A stretch of DNA of 64,000 bases from Bacillus cereus ATCC 14579 (GTDB lineage Bacteria > Bacillota > Bacilli > Bacillales > Bacillaceae_G): positions 4,504,501 through 4,568,500 of the forward strand of contig NC_004722.1 in NCBI RefSeq assembly GCF_000007825.1, read 5' to 3'. Position numbers and translations under genes: made by a program. Positions 63,336-64,000 of the stretch are shown here, in pieces. Numbering within the stretch: the stretch's first letter is position 1; each line of letters begins with the position of its first letter. The notes beneath the pieces are model-generated. The model saw nothing but the letters and a program-made list of their open reading frames with translations, did no database searches and was not told the DNA's origin.

Positions 63336-64000
63336 CTATCGATGTCTATGAATAACATCCACTGCACCAGTCACTTCAATAATTGTACCGGTAATCATAT
63401 CGGAATCGTCCTCACATAAAAACGAAATGGTTCTTGCAATATCTTCACCTGTTCCAGATCTACCAATCGGTGTGTTATGCTCTTTCAGCTGACGTGCTTC
63501 TTGAATAGTTGCCTCTTTCATATCGCCAATAATATCACCAGGACATACCATGTTCGCAGTGATACCATACTCCGCTTCTTCATAAGCAACTGTTTTCGTT
63601 AATGAAACAAGTCCTACTTTCGCTGCGGCAAAAGCTGAACGATAAATCCATCCCGGTGCACTATCCGCCCCTTGAAATCCGTAATTAATAATACGGCCAA
63701 AGTTCTGTTTTCTCATGACCGGAACGACAAGTTTTAATAAATGAAATACCGCTGTTAAATTTCCCTGAATCATTTCATTCCATTCATCTTCTTCATAATC
63801 AACTAACTTTTTTCGTTCAAATACATATGGACCAGCATTATTAATTAAAAAGTCAATTTTGCCAAAACGGCTCATCGCTTCTTCTACTATTTTATGTAAA
63901 TCTTCCTTTTTCGTGACATCCGCTTGCACGAATTGTAGACGCTCTTCCACATCTTTATATGTTTCTTTCATCGTTTCCATAGCCGTGATATCGCTATGGT
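63336..64000 (-). CDS. ytkK: SDR-family oxidoreductase, N terminus outside the window
   Basis: Short-chain dehydrogenase/reductase. The visible 220 residues show DFLINNAGPYVFE (NNAG motif), the catalytic set with Ser-Tyr-Lys-like positions YRSAFAAAKVGLVSLTKTVAYE, and ANMVCPGDII. In this copy YxxxK is altered to a Ser/Phe-rich YRSAFAAAK. The frame continues past the right edge, so the glycine-rich NADP-binding start is not seen. The order next to ytkL-like genes is as in B. subtilis ytkK, so the symbol is tentative. Confidence 0.75.
   Translation of the reverse strand, partial: HSDITAMETMKETYKDVEERLQFVQADVTKKEDLHKIVEEAMSRFGKIDFLINNAGPYVFERKKLVDYEEDEWNEMIQGNLTAVFHLLKLVVPVMRKQNFGRIINYGFQGADSAPGWIYRSAFAAAKVGLVSLTKTVAYEEAEYGITANMVCPGDIIGDMKEATIQEARQLKEHNTPIGRSGTGEDIARTISFLCEDDSDMITGTIIEVTGAVDVIHRHR

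Noticed and set aside
1..64000. CRISPR array, prophage or defence island
   Set aside because: No regularly spaced repeats, integrase, phage structural or nuclease gene clusters were found.

Overview
The window is chromosomal DNA of a low-GC Gram-positive spore former, almost certainly a member of the Bacillus cereus group. Three things support this: a full 155-bp bcr1 element (TTTAT ends, 6868-7022) typical of that group, a gene order matching the Bacillus pheT-infC-thrS-dnaI-polA-phoPR-mdh-icd-citZ-pyk-pfkA-accAD-dnaE region, and sporulation genes (sspI, ytaF, ytvI, ytrH, ytrI, ytxC). The strain or species cannot be fixed from the sequence alone.

Layout. 1-4960: translation block on the minus strand, asnS (partial) and pheS-pheT, each behind a T-box leader whose specifier codon (AAC, TTC) can be read. 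4987-8770: ysgA-type methyltransferase, sspI, an HD protein, bcr1, a CPBP protease and two tandem small membrane proteins. 8792-12172: an EmrA/EmrB-type efflux pair divergent from its TetR-family regulator, with a clear inverted-repeat operator. 12213-18943: M42 peptidase, dUTPase, the infC-rpmI-rplT operon (ATT start, L20 leader), thrS with a Thr T-box (ACC), and ytxC, which carries a frameshift. 19115-32194: dnaI, dnaB, nrdR, speD, gapB, coaE, ytaF, mutM, polA, phoR, phoP. 32357-37969: small genes, then mdh, icd, citZ (TCA cycle) and a DUF441 gene. 38389-47539: ytvI, fxsA, glycolysis (pyk, pfkA), acetyl-CoA carboxylase carboxyltransferase (accA, accD), a FadR-type regulator and malic enzyme. 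47643-56300: dnaE, ytrH-ytrI, nrnA, ytpI, ytoI, ytkL. 56450-64000: accessory stretch with an M24 peptidase, two lipoprotein-like genes, DUF2785, a broken gene joined to a shortened bcr1, a cupin-GNAT-DUF6176 operon, ald and a partial SDR gene.

Together the genes link central carbon metabolism (gapB, pfkA, pyk, malic enzyme, citZ-icd-mdh, accAD) with replication and repair (dnaE, dnaB, dnaI, polA, mutM, nrdR) and aminoacyl-tRNA synthesis. Most of the window is conserved core. No large novel system (defence island, prophage, CRISPR, biosynthetic cluster) is visible. The most interesting items are a structured-looking leader before speD with a segment complementary to its ribosome binding site, a one-base frameshift in ytxC, bcr1 copies and derivatives including one joined to a gene remnant, terminators lying inside the ends of coding regions, a palindrome in the citZ upstream region, and several small unrecognised proteins.
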